Notes under the pieces: generated by a model
What the model was told of the DNA's origin: nothing
Databases searched by the model: none
What the model saw: the letters and a program-made list of their open reading frames with translations, nothing else
Program-made: the position numbers and the translations under genes
Assembly (NCBI RefSeq): GCF_009601025.1
Contig: NZ_WIVE01000038.1
Location: forward strand, 1-39,333
Length of the DNA stretch: 39,333 bases
Source: Roseospira navarrensis
GTDB lineage: Bacteria; Pseudomonadota; Alphaproteobacteria; Rhodospirillales; Rhodospirillaceae
Direction of reading: 5' to 3'
Shown here: positions 1-10,035 of the stretch, one piece after another
Layout of the letters: the number at the start of each line of letters is the position of its first letter
Position numbering within the stretch: position 1 is the first letter of the stretch

Positions 1-1343
1 AGATCTACGCGCGCGAGGGCCTCGACAGTATCCCCAACCGGGGGCCGCTGGCCGCCAACACGGTCGCGGGCGCGGTCTCCGGGTGGAGTTCGGCCCTGGA
101 CATCAGCCGTCAGCACTGGGACGGCGGGCTGCCCCTGGCCCGCCTGCTGGAAGACGCCATCCACTACGCGGCGCAGGGCGCGCCGGCGGCTGAGTCGCTC
201 TCGCGCACCACGGCCCGCGTGCGCGACGAGATGGCGACCCGGCCCCACTTCGCCGACCTGTTCCTGACCGTGGACGGGCAGGCGCCGCCGCCCGGCACCT
301 GGATGCGCAATCCGGCGCTGGCAGCCACGCTGCGGCGTCTGGCCGAGGTGGGCCTGGACGATTTCTATCGGGGCAAGGTGGGGCGCGCCCTGTCGGCGGA
401 CCTGAAGGCGCTGGGCAGCCCGCTGACGTCCGACGACCTGGCCAGCCATCGCTCGGTGCGGCGGCGTCCGCTGGCGCTGAAGCTGGGCGAGGGGACGGTG
501 TACACCACCCAGCCGCCGACGCAGGGGCTGGCCTCGTTGATGATCCTGGGCCTGTACGAGCGCCTGGGCGTGCAGGAGCCCGAGGGCTTCGACCATGCCC
601 ACGGTCTGCTGGAGGCGACCAAGGTGGCCTTCGCCCTGCGCAACCGGCACGTGACGGACCCGCGCTACATGGCCGTCCACCCGACCACCTATCTGGCCGA
701 CACCATGCTGGACCAGATGGCCGCCGGCATCGACCGCCGCCACGCGGCCCCCTGGCCGGCCCCGGCGCCGGAGGGTGATACGGTCTGGATGGGCTGCATC
801 GACGGGGCGGGCCGCGCCGTCAGCTTCATCCAGAGCCTGTATCAGGGCTTCGGGTCAGGGGTCGTGCTGCCGGAGACGGGCGTGGTCTGGCACAACCGGG
901 GCATCGCCTTCCAGCTCGATCCCGAGAAGCCCAACGTGCTGATCCCGGGACGGCGGCCGTTCCACACCCTGAACCCGCCCATGGCGCGGCTGCGGGACGG
1001 CTCGGTGCTGGTCTACGGCACCATGGGCGGCGACGCGCAGCCTCAGATCCAGGCGCAGGTGTTCACGCGCCATGTCCTGTACGGCCAGCCGCTGCAGGCC
1101 GCCGTGACCGCGCCGCGCTGGCTGCTGGGCCGGGCGTGGGCGGGGACGGCCCATGACGTGAAGATCGAGGACCGGGTGGCCCCCGAGGTGATCGCGGCCC
1201 TGGAGGCGGCGGGTCATCCGGTCACGCGCCTGGGGCCCTTCGACGAGATCGCCGGCCACGCCGGGGCCATCCGCCGCCGCCCCGACGGCGTGCTGGAGGG
1301 GGCCACCGATCCGCGCGCCGACGGGATCGTGGCCGCCTACTGA
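1..1343 (+). CDS. Gamma-glutamyltransferase family protein (YwrD-like), 5' end cut by window
   Basis: The reading frame is open from position 3 to the TGA at 1341-1343, so the gene begins before the window. Gamma-glutamyltransferases are self-cleaving Ntn hydrolases that move or hydrolyse gamma-glutamyl groups from glutathione and related amides. The visible part holds the large-subunit C-terminus and the whole small subunit. The motif GDTVWMGCIDGAGRAVSFIQ marks the autoprocessing site; the Thr encoded at 780-782 should be the new N-terminal nucleophile. SLYQGFGSGVV and MGGDAQPQIQAQV, typical of the YwrD-like branch, follow. The 3' end overlaps the convergent cbbR by 7 bases. Family membership is firm; the substrate is not known, as the YwrD branch differs from classical glutathione hydrolases. 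No signal peptide can be judged because the N-terminus is missing. Confidence 0.9.
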   Translation, partial: IYAREGLDSIPNRGPLAANTVAGAVSGWSSALDISRQHWDGGLPLARLLEDAIHYAAQGAPAAESLSRTTARVRDEMATRPHFADLFLTVDGQAPPPGTWMRNPALAATLRRLAEVGLDDFYRGKVGRALSADLKALGSPLTSDDLASHRSVRRRPLALKLGEGTVYTTQPPTQGLASLMILGLYERLGVQEPEGFDHAHGLLEATKVAFALRNRHVTDPRYMAVHPTTYLADTMLDQMAAGIDRRHAAPWPAPAPEGDTVWMGCIDGAGRAVSFIQSLYQGFGSGVVLPETGVVWHNRGIAFQLDPEKPNVLIPGRRPFHTLNPPMARLRDGSVLVYGTMGGDAQPQIQAQVFTRHVLYGQPLQAAVTAPRWLLGRAWAGTAHDVKIEDRVAPEVIAALEAAGHPVTRLGPFDEIAGHAGAIRRRPDGVLEGATDPRADGIVAAY

Positions 1344-2290
1344 GCGGCTGAAATGTCGGGGCTTCCCGTCTCCGCTCCCGGCAGGAATGCGCCGTCCAGG
1401 CCGATGACGAAGTCCCGGAAGACCTGCGCGGCCGGGGTCAGGGGTTCGTCCGCGCGGTGGATCAGGTACCAGTGCCGCACCACCGGCAGCCCGGGGACGG
1501 GCAGGGCCCGCAGCTTTCCCTCGGCGCGTTCGTGGTGGACCGTGTGCGCCGACAACATCGCGACGCCCAGGCCGGCCATGACGGCCTGCTTGATGGTCTC
1601 GTTCGAGGGCATCTCCACCACCCGATAGGACCGACCCTCGCTCAGTCCGTCCAGCACCCGCATCATGAGGGTGCGGGTGCCCGAGCCCATTTCCCGCGCC
1701 AGGAACGTCTCCGCCAGCAGGGTCTCGGCCGGGACCGTCTCCAGGGCGGCCAGGGGGTGGCCGGGCCGGGCGATCATCAGGTAAGGGTGAGGCCCGAGCG
1801 GATGGGCGATCACCTCCAGGTTCTCCGGCCCGCGCCCCATGACGGCCAGATCGATGCCGCGGCTGCCCAGGCTCTCCACGATCTCGTCGCGGTTGCCGAC
1901 GGTCATGTGCAGCATGATCCCCGGCATGGCGGTGTTGAACCGTGCCACCAGGCCGGGGGCGAAGTACTTGCCGGTGCTGACCACGCCCAGCCGCACGAGC
2001 CCGGCGGCGCCCTCGCGCAGGGCGCTGATGCGGGCCTCGCAGCGGGTCAGGGCAGCCTCGATCAGGCCGGCCGCGCGCAGCAGTTCCTCGCCCACCTCGG
2101 TGGGCCGCAGCGAGTCCCCGGAGCGGTCCAGGATCGGGGCGCCCACCAGCGTTTCCAGGGTCTTGAGCTGGGTGGAGACCGCCGGCGCCGTCAGATGAAG
2201 GCGCTCCGCCGCGCTCGCGATGGTGCCGCGCCGCAGCACTTCGGTGAAGCCGCGCAGGTGCTTGAGGGTCACGTCTCGGGACAGGGGCAT
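1337..2290 (-). CDS. cbbR: CbbR, LysR-type activator of the Calvin cycle operon
   Basis: A 317-residue LysR-type regulator, the usual family length. The winged helix-turn-helix is at about residues 7-66 (LRGFTEVLRRGTIASAAERL, then APAVSTQLKTLE), followed by a periplasmic-binding-protein-like effector domain from about residue 95. CbbR proteins bind T-N11-A sites between themselves and the cbb operon and sense metabolites such as RuBP or ATP. The gene is divergent from cbbF, which is the classical arrangement and the main reason for calling CbbR rather than another LysR. No Shine-Dalgarno lies upstream of the ATG at 2290, and a good promoter ends 7 bases before it, so the mRNA may be leaderless. 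Its 3' end overlaps the gamma-glutamyltransferase gene. Confidence 0.9.
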   Translation of the reverse strand: MPLSRDVTLKHLRGFTEVLRRGTIASAAERLHLTAPAVSTQLKTLETLVGAPILDRSGDSLRPTEVGEELLRAAGLIEAALTRCEARISALREGAAGLVRLGVVSTGKYFAPGLVARFNTAMPGIMLHMTVGNRDEIVESLGSRGIDLAVMGRGPENLEVIAHPLGPHPYLMIARPGHPLAALETVPAETLLAETFLAREMGSGTRTLMMRVLDGLSEGRSYRVVEMPSNETIKQAVMAGLGVAMLSAHTVHHERAEGKLRALPVPGLPVVRHWYLIHRADEPLTPAAQVFRDFVIGLDGAFLPGAETGSPDISAAQ

Positions 2291-2296
2291 AAATGA

Positions 2297-2324
2297 ATTT
2301 TACGGTCTCATAGAAAAGTTTCAA
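2297..2324 (-). promoter_or_regulatory. Predicted cbbR promoter
   Basis: On the minus strand, TTGAAA (2319-2324) is separated by 16 bases from TAAAAT (2297-2302). Both hexamers match the sigma-70 consensus at five of six positions, striking in this GC-rich window. The expected start point is at about 2290, the A of the cbbR ATG, which would make the transcript leaderless. Confidence 0.6.
2298..2323. promoter_or_regulatory. Tandem LysR (CbbR) boxes in the cbbR-cbbF spacer
   Basis: Two adjacent T-N11-A sequences, at 2298-2310 and 2311-2323. The second, TAGAAAAGTTTCA, contains the perfect dyad GAAA-AG-TTTC. They overlap the predicted -35 and -10 of cbbR, which fits the usual picture of CbbR repressing itself while activating the divergent operon. 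The assignment rests on consensus and position only. Confidence 0.5.
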
Positions 2325-2335
2325 TCGCCTTTTTC

Positions 2336-2356
2336 CACACCGTGCGTCAGGGTGTG
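2336..2356. repeat. Inverted repeat between cbbR and cbbF
   Basis: CACACC (2336-2341) and GGTGTG (2351-2356) form a perfect 6-base inverted repeat with a 9-base centre, lying between the LysR boxes and cbbF. It could be a hairpin in the cbb leader or an extra protein site. Confidence 0.35.
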
Positions 2357-2403
2357 CCCCGAATAAGGACGCGCGGACGACGTTCAGGGAGGGATCACCG
2401 CAC

Positions 2404-3420
2404 ATGAGCCAACGAGACACACTGCAGGAATGGCTGGACGGGCAGGTCGTCGGCCTTCAGGCCGGACAGGCCGTGGCCGACGCCATTCTGGCGCTGGCCG
2501 ACGGCGCCCGGCGGATCACCGCCCTCATCCGGCAGGGTCATCTGCTTGAGCGGGATCCGGACGAGTGGTCCATCCAGACCGTTCTGGAGGATGGCGCCAA
2601 CACCATCCTGCGGGAGGTGGCGGAGAGCGCTCCGGTGGCGCACTACGCGTCGGAGGATCACGGAGACGTGATCGTTCTGGACTCCGATGGGCCGCTCGCC
2701 CTGGCCGTCGATCCGCTGGACGGGGCCTCGCACCTGGACGCCAACGTGGTCACGGGCACGATCTTCTCGCTGTATCCCAAGGCGGCCGATCCCGTCGCCT
2801 CGTTCGTCCGTTCCGGACGCGACCTGCTGGTGGCGGGCTATGCGATGTACGGCCCGCGCACGGTGCTGGTGCTCACGCTGGGGCACGGGGCGGCCAAGTT
2901 CACCCTGGACCCGGCCACGGACCGCTTCCTGCTGACGCAGCCGACCATGAAGACCCCGGAGGATGCCGACAAGTTCGCCATCAACGCCGCGAACTACCGC
3001 CACTGGGAGCCGCCCGTCCGCGCCTATATCGACGACTGCATCGAGGGTCGCGACGGGCCCCGCGACAAGGACTTCCGGATGCGTTGGGCGTCCTCGCTGG
3101 TGGCGGAGGCCCATCGGATCCTGACCCTGGGCGGCGTGTTCCTGTACCCGCGCGACAGCCGGCCGGGCCGCCAGAAGGGCACACTCCGCCGGGTGTTCGA
3201 TGCCGTCCCGATCGCCATGATCGCCGAGCAGTGCGGCGCCGCCGCCACCGACGGCGCCCGCCCGATCCTGGATGCGGTCCCCGAGGGCCTGCACGACCGC
3301 GCGCCGCTGGTGTTCGGATCCCGGATGAAGGTCGAGCGGGTCCAGCGCTACCATCAGGACCCGGACTTCGCCACCGACGCGGCGCCGCTGTTCGGCGTCC
3401 GCGGCCTGTTCCGGGGCTGA
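2404..3420 (+). CDS. cbbF: Class I fructose-1,6-bisphosphatase
   Basis: Hydrolyses fructose 1,6-bisphosphate (and often sedoheptulose 1,7-bisphosphate) in the regeneration arm of the Calvin cycle; a soluble Mg-dependent enzyme. The protein is 338 residues, as expected for class I. The metal-binding signature appears as DPLDGASHLD at residues 103-112, a variant of the common DPLDGSSN. SEDHGD around residue 84 and a C-terminal GGAA-type segment (EQCGAAATDG, then GSRMKVER) complete the fold. AGGGAGGG sits 10 bases before the ATG. It is the first gene of the operon, followed 69 bases later by cbbP. Both the Ser-to-Ala and Asn-to-His changes inside the signature are seen in proteobacterial CbbF-like sequences, so activity is likely. 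Confidence 0.93.
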   Translation: MSQRDTLQEWLDGQVVGLQAGQAVADAILALADGARRITALIRQGHLLERDPDEWSIQTVLEDGANTILREVAESAPVAHYASEDHGDVIVLDSDGPLALAVDPLDGASHLDANVVTGTIFSLYPKAADPVASFVRSGRDLLVAGYAMYGPRTVLVLTLGHGAAKFTLDPATDRFLLTQPTMKTPEDADKFAINAANYRHWEPPVRAYIDDCIEGRDGPRDKDFRMRWASSLVAEAHRILTLGGVFLYPRDSRPGRQKGTLRRVFDAVPIAMIAEQCGAAATDGARPILDAVPEGLHDRAPLVFGSRMKVERVQRYHQDPDFATDAAPLFGVRGLFRG

Positions 3421-3489
3421 TCCGCGCCCCGTCCCGGATCACGCCGCCCACCGGCCACAAGACCGACAGACACAGGGGAACCGTCGAAG

Positions 3490-5912
<2,423 letters not shown>

Positions 5913-5950
5913 CACCCGCGCCCGCAGACCAGACGATTGGAGACAAGACC

Positions 5951-6370
5951 ATGCGTATCACCCAGGGCGCCTTTTCCTTCCTGCCCGACCTGACCGATGA
6001 GCAGATCACCAAGCAGGTGCAGTACTGCATTGACAACGGCTGGGCCGTGAGCCTGGAGTTCACCGACGACCCGCATCCCCGCAACACCTATTGGGAGATG
6101 TGGGGTCACCCCATGTTCGACAATCCGGACGCGGCGGCGCTGATGTACGAACTGGCCGAGTGCCGCAAGGTTTACGGCGACCAGTACATCCGGGTCGTGG
6201 CCTTCGACGCCACCCACGGGTGGGAATCGGTGCGGTTGTCGTTCATCGTCAACCGGCCGAAGGAGGAGCCCGGCTTCCGCCTGGCCCGCCAGGAGATGGA
6301 CGGGCGCAACCAGCGCTACACCACGATCTCCTATGCGGTCGATAAGCCGGCGGGCAGCCGCTACGCTTAG
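5951..6370 (+). CDS. cbbS: RuBisCO small subunit, red type
   Basis: Caps the L8 core and is needed for full carboxylase activity. The 139-residue chain starts [19 protein letters not shown] and contains [24 protein letters not shown], classical small-subunit landmarks. It is longer at the C-terminus than green-type subunits. The last 30 or so residues (after NRPKEEPGF) form the extension that in red-type enzymes makes a beta-hairpin into the central channel. It begins 38 bases after cbbL. A strong stem-loop follows the stop codon, which may separate expression of cbbLS from cbbX. Confidence 0.97.
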   Translation: MRITQGAFSFLPDLTDEQITKQVQYCIDNGWAVSLEFTDDPHPRNTYWEMWGHPMFDNPDAAALMYELAECRKVYGDQYIRVVAFDATHGWESVRLSFIVNRPKEEPGFRLARQEMDGRNQRYTTISYAVDKPAGSRYA

Positions 6371-6385
6371 ACCCTGTGCCAACCC

Positions 6386-6430
6386 GAGCCGATCCGGCCC
6401 CCGATGGTTTGGGGGGATCCGGATCGGCTC
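6386..6430 (+). other. Strong intercistronic stem-loop between cbbS and cbbX
   Basis: GAGCCGATCCGG (6386-6397) is perfectly complementary to CCGGATCGGCTC (6419-6430), a 12-base-pair stem. C and G runs just inside (6398-6402 and 6411-6416) can extend it. No T-run follows, so it is not a canonical intrinsic terminator. Its place directly behind cbbS suggests a 3' stabiliser or partial terminator that gives cbbLS more mRNA than cbbX. Confidence 0.6.
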
Positions 6431-6576
6431 CCGCGGACCGGCCCGGAACGTGCCCGCGTTCCGGGTGGGTGGGGACGGTTCCTCCCTCCCGACCATCCCC
6501 ACCCGCCGGTGCGCCGGACCCGGGTGGCCCGCCATCCGGCCTTCATGATCCAGTGGGACGGGAAAGAGAGTTCACG

Positions 6577-7509
6577 ATGTCCGACGTCAGCACGGAAGAC
6601 CGGCCCGAAACGGCCCAGGCGGTTGACCTTCACAAGGAGTTCGAAAGCTCCGGGGTCAAGGCGGTGCTGGAGGATCTGGACGCGACCCTGATCGGCCTCG
6701 CGCCGGTCAAGCAGCGCATCCGCGAGACCGCCGCCCTGCTGCTGGTGGAGCGCGCGCGCAAGCAGATGGGTCTGGCCCACGAGACGCCGACCCTGCACAT
6801 GAGCTTCACCGGCAACCCCGGCACCGGCAAGACGACCGTGGCGCTGCGCATGGCCGACCTGCTGCACCGGCTGGGCTACATCCGCAAGGGCCATCTGGTT
6901 TCGGTCACGCGGGACGATCTGGTGGGGCAGTACATCGGCCACACGGCCCCCAAGACCAAGGAAATCCTCAAGAAGGCCATGGGCGGCGTGCTGTTCATCG
7001 ACGAGGCGTACTATCTGTATCGCCCCGAGAACGAGCGCGACTACGGTCAGGAGGCCATCGAGATCCTGCTGCAGGTCATGGAAAACAACCGCGACGACCT
7101 GGTGGTGATCCTGGCCGGCTACGGCGACCGCATGGAGAAGTTCTTCGAGAGCAACCCCGGCTTCCGCTCGCGCATCGCGCACCACATCGACTTCCCGGAT
7201 TACAGCGACGACGAGTTGTTCCACATTGCCGAGCTGATGCTGCGCGATCTGAACTACACCCTGACCCCGGCGGCCGCCACGGCGCTGAAGGAATACGTCG
7301 CGTTGCGTCGCAGGCAGCGGCATTTCGCCAACGCGCGCTCCATGCGCAACGCGCTGGACCGGGCGCGGCTGCGACAGGCCAACCGGCTGTTCCAGGCCAA
7401 CGCGGGCCCGCTGGATGCCGAGGCGCTGTCGGCGATCGACGAACCGGATATCCGGGCCAGCCGCGTCTTTCGGGGCGGCCTCGATTCCGATCCCGAACCC
7501 GCGGCCTGA
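6577..7509 (+). CDS. cbbX: CbbX, red-type RuBisCO activase (AAA+)
   Basis: AAA+ motor that removes inhibitory sugar phosphates from red-type RuBisCO by pulling on the large-subunit C-terminal tail. The 310-residue product has Walker [10 protein letters not shown] at about residue 79, pore region and [17 protein letters not shown], Walker [12 protein letters not shown] at about residue 137, and the sensor segment [10 protein letters not shown]. These are diagnostic for CbbX. Start set at ATG 6577, giving the short acidic N-terminus seen in the family; a weak purine run (6563-6570) serves as ribosome site. The gene sits downstream of the cbbS hairpin, still in the cbb direction, and 30 bases before rpe. 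Function is confidently inferred from family plus context. Confidence 0.96.
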   Translation: MSDVSTEDRPETAQAVDLHKEFESSGVKAVLEDLDATLIGLAPVKQRIRETAALLLVERARKQMGLAHETPTLHMSFTGNPGTGKTTVALRMADLLHRLGYIRKGHLVSVTRDDLVGQYIGHTAPKTKEILKKAMGGVLFIDEAYYLYRPENERDYGQEAIEILLQVMENNRDDLVVILAGYGDRMEKFFESNPGFRSRIAHHIDFPDYSDDELFHIAELMLRDLNYTLTPAAATALKEYVALRRRQRHFANARSMRNALDRARLRQANRLFQANAGPLDAEALSAIDEPDIRASRVFRGGLDSDPEPAA

Positions 7510-7539
7510 AAAAAGCCAAACAGAAGAGGACGTCCCGCC

Positions 7540-8238
7540 ATGACCTTCGATCGTTCCGTGAAGATCGCCCCGTCGATCCTGTCCGCCGATTTCGCCAACT
7601 TCGGCGCTGAATGCCGCGCCATCGAGGCCGAGGGCTGCGACTGGGTGCATGTGGATGTCATGGACGGCCACTTCGTGCCCAACATCACCTTCGGCCCGGC
7701 CATGTGCAAGGCGATCCGACCGCACGTGAAAACGGTCATGGACGTCCACCTGATGATCGCCCCGGCGGATCCGTTCCTTGAGGATTTCGCCAAGGCCGGC
7801 GCCGATGTGCTGACCATCCATCCCGAGGCCGGCCCGCACCTGGACCGTTCGCTGCAGCTCATCCGCTCGCTGGGCTGCAAGGCCGGCGTGGCGCTCAATC
7901 CGGCCACCCACGAAAGCGCCATCGAGCACGTGCTGGATGCCATCGACCTGGTGCTGGTGATGAGCGTGAACCCCGGCTTCGGCGGTCAGAGCTTCATCCC
8001 GAGCGCGGTCGAGAAGGTGCGCCGCGTGCGGGCCATGGTCGGAGACCGGCCGATCCACATCCAGGTGGACGGCGGTGTGACCCCCCAGACCGCGCCGCTG
8101 GTGACCGAGGCCGGCGCCGACGTGCTGGTCGCCGGCTCCGCCGTGTTCAAGGGCGGGTCGGTGGACAATCCGGCCGTCTACGGCGACAACATGCGGGCCA
8201 TCCGCGAAAGCGTGGCCAAGGGCGCCAAGGCGGCATAA
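7540..8238 (+). CDS. rpe: Ribulose-phosphate 3-epimerase
   Basis: Interconverts ribulose 5-phosphate and xylulose 5-phosphate, feeding PRK in the Calvin cycle and serving the pentose phosphate pathway. The 232-residue TIM barrel carries [14 protein letters not shown] near the N-terminus, [16 protein letters not shown] (residues 37-52) with metal-binding His and Asp, [10 protein letters not shown] at about residue 141, and QVDGGV at about residue 175 with the second catalytic Asp. Together with the upstream genes it would be called cbbE. It closes the operon; the next gene is about 105 bases away and unrelated. Transketolase, aldolase and phosphoglycolate phosphatase, often found in cbb operons, are absent here. 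Confidence 0.96.
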   Translation: MTFDRSVKIAPSILSADFANFGAECRAIEAEGCDWVHVDVMDGHFVPNITFGPAMCKAIRPHVKTVMDVHLMIAPADPFLEDFAKAGADVLTIHPEAGPHLDRSLQLIRSLGCKAGVALNPATHESAIEHVLDAIDLVLVMSVNPGFGGQSFIPSAVEKVRRVRAMVGDRPIHIQVDGGVTPQTAPLVTEAGADVLVAGSAVFKGGSVDNPAVYGDNMRAIRESVAKGAKAA

Positions 8239-8343
8239 ATCCCGCGGACCCGAACCAACAGGCTGTTGCAGGCATGGATGGGGTGCTATCCTGATCGGGA
8301 GTGGACGAATTCCGCTTTCGCGCATGGCCCAGGATGGTGCCCC

Positions 8344-9354
8344 ATGACTACGATCTTTCCCGTGAACGCGAGTCGATTGCCAGGGCTTCTGACCCGAGCG
8401 ACTCAGACCGCAATCGAGCGCGCCGCAGACACCCAGCGGCCGTCTCTGCTGCCGGCGACCACCCGAGCCCCTCAGACAACCCCGCGCGACGCGCTGATGG
8501 ACGTTCTGGATCGGATCGATTCGGACGCGGCGGCGGCGCTGAAGGAAAAAGCGGACCAGGTGGGCCGACTTCAGGCGCAGCTCAAGAGCATGTCCTCCGA
8601 CGCGCAGGAGTCCCGCAAGGCGGCTGCCCGGCAGAAGATCGCGCGCATCAAGGCCCAATTGCAGGCGCTGCGGTTCCTGGCCGCGACGAACCCGGAGGCG
8701 GCGGCCCGTCAGGCCGCCCGGCTGGCGCGGGAACTGGCCTCGGCCGTCCGGGACTACAAGGCGGCTGGGGGCGCGTCCGGTGTGGGGGCCGGCCTGGGCG
8801 GCACCATCGCCGCGCCGGCTGTGCCCGGCGGCGCGGCTGCTGGCCCCGGACAGTCGGCCTCCGCCGGGGCCGCCTCGCCGGACGCCGCCCAGGCCGGGAC
8901 GCCGCTGCAAGCGGCGGTGCCGCCGCCGCCGGCCATTCCCACCCTGTCATCCTCCGGGGCGCCGGTCAGCGACGAGACTGCGGGCGGCGAAGACTCAGGG
9001 ACCGAAGCGGGCGCGTCGGCGGACCCCGAACCGGATCCTGAGGCGGATCCAGCCGCCACCCCCGGAGGGACACCGTGGACGGAGTCCGGCGCGACGAACG
9101 GCAATCGGGATGCGGGGTCCAGTCGGGAGGACGCCGAGTTTGCCGCGGAAGCCCGGCGGTTGATGGCGGAAATCAAGGCGATCCTCGAGGAGGCTGAGCG
9201 AAACAGCCGTCTTGAGGATCAGGAAGAACGGGCCGCTGTGAAAGACGCCGTGCGGACCGGCCGCAAGGCCATGCAGGCCACGGGGGCCGCCCGGGCAGAC
9301 GTTTGGGGAACCGGGGCAGGCGCCACCATGCCGGTGGTCTCGCTCCTGGTCTGA
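8344..9354 (+). CDS. Ala/Pro-rich coiled-coil protein, function unknown
   Basis: I do not recognise a family. The 336-residue product has a short basic and Thr-rich N-terminus without a signal peptide. A helical segment at about residues 50-140 is rich in Ala, Lys, Arg and Gln (for example KEKADQVGRLQAQLK) and looks coiled-coil. A long Ala/Gly/Pro-rich low-complexity linker spans about residues 140-260. A second charged helix (about residues 265-310) ends in a hydrophobic tail, PVVSLLV. The start at 8344 is supported by AGGATGG six bases upstream; a longer frame from 8266 lacks such a site. It stands alone between rpe and a DUF3429 gene. The architecture suggests a structural or scaffold protein, but nothing in the neighbourhood tells its job. 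Confidence 0.7.
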   Translation: MTTIFPVNASRLPGLLTRATQTAIERAADTQRPSLLPATTRAPQTTPRDALMDVLDRIDSDAAAALKEKADQVGRLQAQLKSMSSDAQESRKAAARQKIARIKAQLQALRFLAATNPEAAARQAARLARELASAVRDYKAAGGASGVGAGLGGTIAAPAVPGGAAAGPGQSASAGAASPDAAQAGTPLQAAVPPPPAIPTLSSSGAPVSDETAGGEDSGTEAGASADPEPDPEADPAATPGGTPWTESGATNGNRDAGSSREDAEFAAEARRLMAEIKAILEEAERNSRLEDQEERAAVKDAVRTGRKAMQATGAARADVWGTGAGATMPVVSLLV

Positions 9355-9503
9355 ACCGACCGGCTCTGGATGGGGGCCGCACCAGGTCATGTGGCCCGGC
9401 CCATGAAGCGGCGGCACGGGTCGGTGTCCTGACCACTCAGGACAATGCACGGCTGGTGTCGTTGGTGCGGGCGTTTCCTTCCCTGGCGGAATTCTTCTAG
9501 ATT

Positions 9504-9538
9504 GGCGGGGTCCGCCACCCAAAGGGAGTGACCCCGCC
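9504..9538 (+). promoter_or_regulatory. Stem-loop presenting or hiding the ribosome site of the DUF3429 gene
   Basis: GGCGGGGTC (9504-9512) pairs perfectly with GACCCCGCC (9530-9538), and the ATG begins at the very next base. The 17-base loop holds the Shine-Dalgarno AAAGGGAG (9521-9528). This geometry could gate ribosome access, or display the site in an open loop. Confidence 0.55.
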
Positions 9539-10012
9539 ATGCGTCAAGGTCCGCCGATTCCGCCCGCCGTCATCTGGCTTGGAGGCACCGGGTTGCTGCC
9601 GTTCGTGGGCGGCACCGCTCTGGCCTGGATCGGTGGGGGGCAGACGGTGGCGACCGCCAGCTTCGCCGTGCTGACCTACGGAGCCGTGATTCTGTCGTTT
9701 CTGGGCGGCATCGTCTGGGGTGTGGGCGCGGCGCAGATGCACCGCCTGGACCGGGAGGGCAGCGCGGAGCTGTTCGCGCTCAGTGTCATTCCGCCGCTGG
9801 TGGGGTGGTCGGCCCTGTTCCTGCACGGCACGCACGGCTTCACGCTGCTCAGCCTCGCGTTCCTCGGCCAACTGGCGCTCGACAAGCGCATGCGGGACAT
9901 GAACCTGGTGCCGCACTGGTGGCTGGGCCTGCGTCTGGGCCTGACCACGGGCGTGATCCTGTGTCTGGTGCTGACGGCGGTGGCGGCGGGACGGGTCGCG
10001 GTCGCGATGTAG
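9539..10012 (+). CDS. DUF3429 integral membrane protein
   Basis: A 157-residue hydrophobic protein with about four to five membrane segments (roughly residues 9-30, 36-60, 80-100, 100-115 and 130-152). The family landmarks visible are the N-terminal IWLGGTGLLPFVGG, the SFLGGIVWGVG segment, LSVIPPLVGWSALFL, and a terminal LRLGLTTGVILCLV. DUF3429 proteins (related to TMEM69) have no established function. It is expressed from a start codon directly abutting a strong hairpin. It converges on the OmpA-like gene with 23 bases between stops. Membrane location is confident; any biochemical role would be a guess. Confidence 0.85.
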   Translation: MRQGPPIPPAVIWLGGTGLLPFVGGTALAWIGGGQTVATASFAVLTYGAVILSFLGGIVWGVGAAQMHRLDREGSAELFALSVIPPLVGWSALFLHGTHGFTLLSLAFLGQLALDKRMRDMNLVPHWWLGLRLGLTTGVILCLVLTAVAAGRVAVAM

Positions 10013-10035
10013 CGCGGGACGCCGCCGCCACAGGC

